From positions 868,001-932,000 of the forward strand of contig JAHNUO010000015.1 of the NCBI GenBank assembly GCA_019787685.1: a stretch of DNA of 64,000 bases. The letters run 5' to 3'. Below are positions 61,960 through 64,000 of this stretch, piece after piece. The DNA is from Chiua virens. Taxonomy: Eukaryota; Basidiomycota; Agaricomycetes; Boletales; Boletaceae. Position 1 is the first letter of the stretch. Each line of letters begins with the position of its first letter. The translations under genes and the position numbers were made by a program. The notes under the pieces were generated by a model. It did no database searches. It was not told the origin of the DNA and saw only the letters and a list, made by a program, of their open reading frames with translations.

Positions 61960-63590
61960 TTGAGCCGTAAAATTTCGTCAGTGCGAGTGCCTTATGCATG
62001 CCGAAGCACCGGATCCACACGAAAATGATGTCCAGTGGCGCCGCGAAGGAACGATCTGTAGCGTGGATGTTCCGAAAGGACACGAATGCGCTTTGCTGGC
62101 CCGTTGGAGGTGACACATATGACCCTCATCGAGATCATCTCTACTAGTAGTAGATCTAGAATGCGTTCGGATAAAACGTGCGCGTTGGGAGGTCTAGATA
62201 CTACTAAACCGGCAGCACGTCGGTTGCGGGGCTTGAAAAACGGACGGAATGGGACCGTTGCCGTCGCCGATCATCAACACCTGTCATGTCATTGGCAGAG
62301 CTCCCGCAATAGTTCGGAGACTATTTACTTTTCCAACACCGGTCAAGAATTCTGCTCCCAAAGCGGTTACGCTTGGTAATATTATTATCCTCGACTTTAT
62401 CATTGATATACATATCTACCGATGAGGAAGAAGTCACTTCACGCACGGAATGGTAATGCCAAGCATCCCTTCCCGTTGAACGGATCACTCGAGTATGTTG
62501 TTCGATTCTGCCTACGGTTTGCTCCGGTTCCATCTCCAGACATGTGATCTTCGATTAGGTGGCCAGAATTCAGCCAGCTTTGGGATCTTTTCTCGCACGG
62601 ACAGACCCTAACATAAGTGTCATTATTTCATGACTCACGCGTTGCCTACCAGGACAGGAATGGTGGATGTCCATTTGTTTTCTTTGCATTATGTAAACCC
62701 TCCGTGGTGACGTGTTCCCCCTGTCGTCACGCATAGTTTCTTGAAAGATATTACAGATCAAGTTCCGACTGGGCAGTTTCTCGTAACCGAATGGAAGTCA
62801 TCATTGATATAATCTAAGATCAGAGGTGCGCTAGTTCACTTGGTAAGAAGAACCTATTGCAAATGGCGGTTGTGAATTCTGGTTATGTGGGACACGTGAG
62901 CCTTATACATACTAGTAGCAGTGTGAGATCTGAAGAATGGATATGATTGAGGTCGTGGTTCCTGTACATTCACAATCCAGAGGGTCCAGGCCAAGTTGGA
63001 TAAGAGCCTGAGAAGCTCCTAGATATCATCACTGAGATCCGATCTGAAATCGAAATGCCGGCTGCCGCCTTGTGAGTCACGGTTGCAAAGTCTCAACTAG
63101 TACTATACGCGGATGCGGATAGAATGTTCAGTAAACGATAGTTAAGAAGGGGCTGTTCGAAATTAGCTGGATTGAAGAGTGTGTAGTACAGCAGTATTGG
63201 GTCTCCCTACCTAGTATACTTCGAGATCAGAAGACCGCGAACAGATTTTGACCATACCATTACGAAGGCAGTACTTGCTGGTGTTACTACAGCCACATGT
63301 GGCTTCACACGTTTGACAGCATTTTCTAGATTAGAATCTACAGCACCAGGGCTAGGGTTCACTGACATGTCCATCATGGTTTTTCCCAATATTACACCTG
63401 TCAGTCACCATCGTTGATCATCTCGCTCGGAGTATTAAAGCACTGCACCCAAGCAATCAGGATGTCTCAGACTCCTAAGTGGTTCAACAAACTGTCCGCA
63501 AGACACTTTCTAACATTTGACTGTCAATTTATCTGCTCACGAACACTCTTGATCGTGCAGGCTGAAAAGACCGAAATCCCAACATACCTC
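61960..63590. other. No gene recognised
   Basis: Several short minus-strand frames occur (62321-62533, 62570-62761, 63207-63389). The last (VNPSPGAVDSNLENAVKRVK) is protein-like but not assignable. CTAGTAGTAG and GTCTAGATACTAC words near 62140-62205 form an imperfect inverted repeat. Confidence 0.4.
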
Positions 63591-64000
63591 GGGCTCTGAA
63601 AGCAAATCATCCTTATCCTTGACATCATCTCCATCCGGCGAGCAGTTGAGTTGTTTAGTACTACCATCCAATCCGAGTCGTCAATAAATGCGGACCTAAC
63701 GCTCAAAAACATAGGCCAACGGCGGCAATGGAACCAGGGAGTAGGTGAGTTCCAACCCATGATAAGTAGTCGTCCTAGAACACTTATCGAGACGACGTCG
63801 GATGCCACGGAAACAGTGATGCTATGCGTCTCCCAAACACTTCATCGGCGGTACCACGTATATTTGCGCTCGTCAGTTGCGATCGACAGATACAAATCTC
63901 CCGAGCTCGACTACCTTACCGGATGCAAAAACGATGGGAAGCGGTTCATCAACGTGTTGACTGGCGTGCTTGGCGTCCCGGATTCGCACATCATGTTCCT
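63591..64000 (+). CDS. Caspase-like (peptidase C14) domain protein, partial, runs off the window
   Basis: At 63848-64000 the plus strand encodes RIFALV followed, after a one-base frame change near 63878, by AIDRYKSPELDYLTGCKNDG and KRFINVLTGVLGVPDSHIMF. This matches the first strand and helix of the caspase/metacaspase p20 fold, common in Agaricomycete families. The catalytic His and Cys would lie beyond the window. 63690-63740 may be an upstream exon (NIGQRRQWNQGV, then a GTGAGT donor). The frame change may be a sequence error, an unrecognised splice or pseudogenisation. Confidence 0.55.

Noticed and set aside
62826..62900. tRNA-like stretch (GGTGCGCTAGTTCACTTGGT)
   Set aside because: It resembles a D-arm, but no matching acceptor stem or TTCGA T-loop could be folded.

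Overview
The window reads as nuclear DNA of a basidiomycete fungus, most likely an Agaricomycete. Genes lie on both strands, are intron-rich, and have introns of about 45-65 bp with GT...AG ends. Several families typical of mushroom-forming fungi are present: a Plavaka transposase, the WD40-TPR-HET architecture, secreted 'glycopeptide' proteins, fungal HNH proteins and Crinkler/RHS-like proteins. There are no bacterial-type operons, rRNA genes or convincing tRNA genes. Gene models were built by eye from splice sites and reading-frame continuity. Family names rest on remembered family signatures, not on searches. Layout, left to right. 0-10.5 kb is a transposon graveyard: a truncated inverted LTR (1-467) cuts a Plavaka transposase pseudogene (473-2163); an uncharacterised multi-exon gene with a nonsense codon follows (3098-4759); then comes a decayed tandem array of small exon/intron modules. 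Four bases into one of those exons sits a young 3.6-kb non-autonomous LTR element (6254-9869), with two 642-bp LTRs and a GTACT target duplication. A C-rich 16/32-bp minisatellite (9935-10456) follows. 10.7-13.8 kb holds a frameshifted, 3'-truncated WD40-TPR-HET gene on the minus strand; relics of a second member lie at 55.8-56.5 kb. 15.9-24.6 kb, 37.6-41.0 kb and 42.5-48 kb form a mosaic of segmental duplications. The apparent unit is a plus-strand secreted glycopeptide gene converging on a minus-strand HNH endonuclease gene, with pieces of a GH13 alpha-glucosidase gene mixed in. I see one intact glycopeptide gene plus at least three fragments; four nearly complete HNH genes (one frameshifted) plus a fifth fragment; and one complete alpha-glucosidase gene (48.2-51.8 kb) plus two fragments. 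Single-copy or housekeeping-like genes lie between: a GH18 chitinase with a CBM5-like domain and two nonsense codons (25.2-27.1 kb); a 447-aa gene that looks like a TET/JBP-type 2-oxoglutarate/Fe(II) dioxygenase (28.3-30.1 kb); a collapsed coproporphyrinogen oxidase pseudogene (32.4-33.1 kb); a WDR24/Sea2 homologue of the GATOR2/SEACAT complex (33.3-37.5 kb); a Crinkler/RHS-like C-terminal region (41.0-42.3 kb); an ARM-type gene interrupted by a 298-bp palindromic foldback element (45.6-47.0 kb); a tyrosine/dual-specificity phosphatase (52.5-53.2 kb); kinase fragments (56.5-57.2 kb); an RS-rich protein (57.3-58.3 kb); an acyltransferase-like gene (60.1-62.0 kb); and the start of a caspase-like gene at the right edge. 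No single pathway links these genes. The common theme is a dynamic, repeat-rich region where gene families are copied, trimmed and decayed. Several inactivating changes look like C-to-T transitions at CpG (CGA to TGA), which would fit methylation-associated decay.
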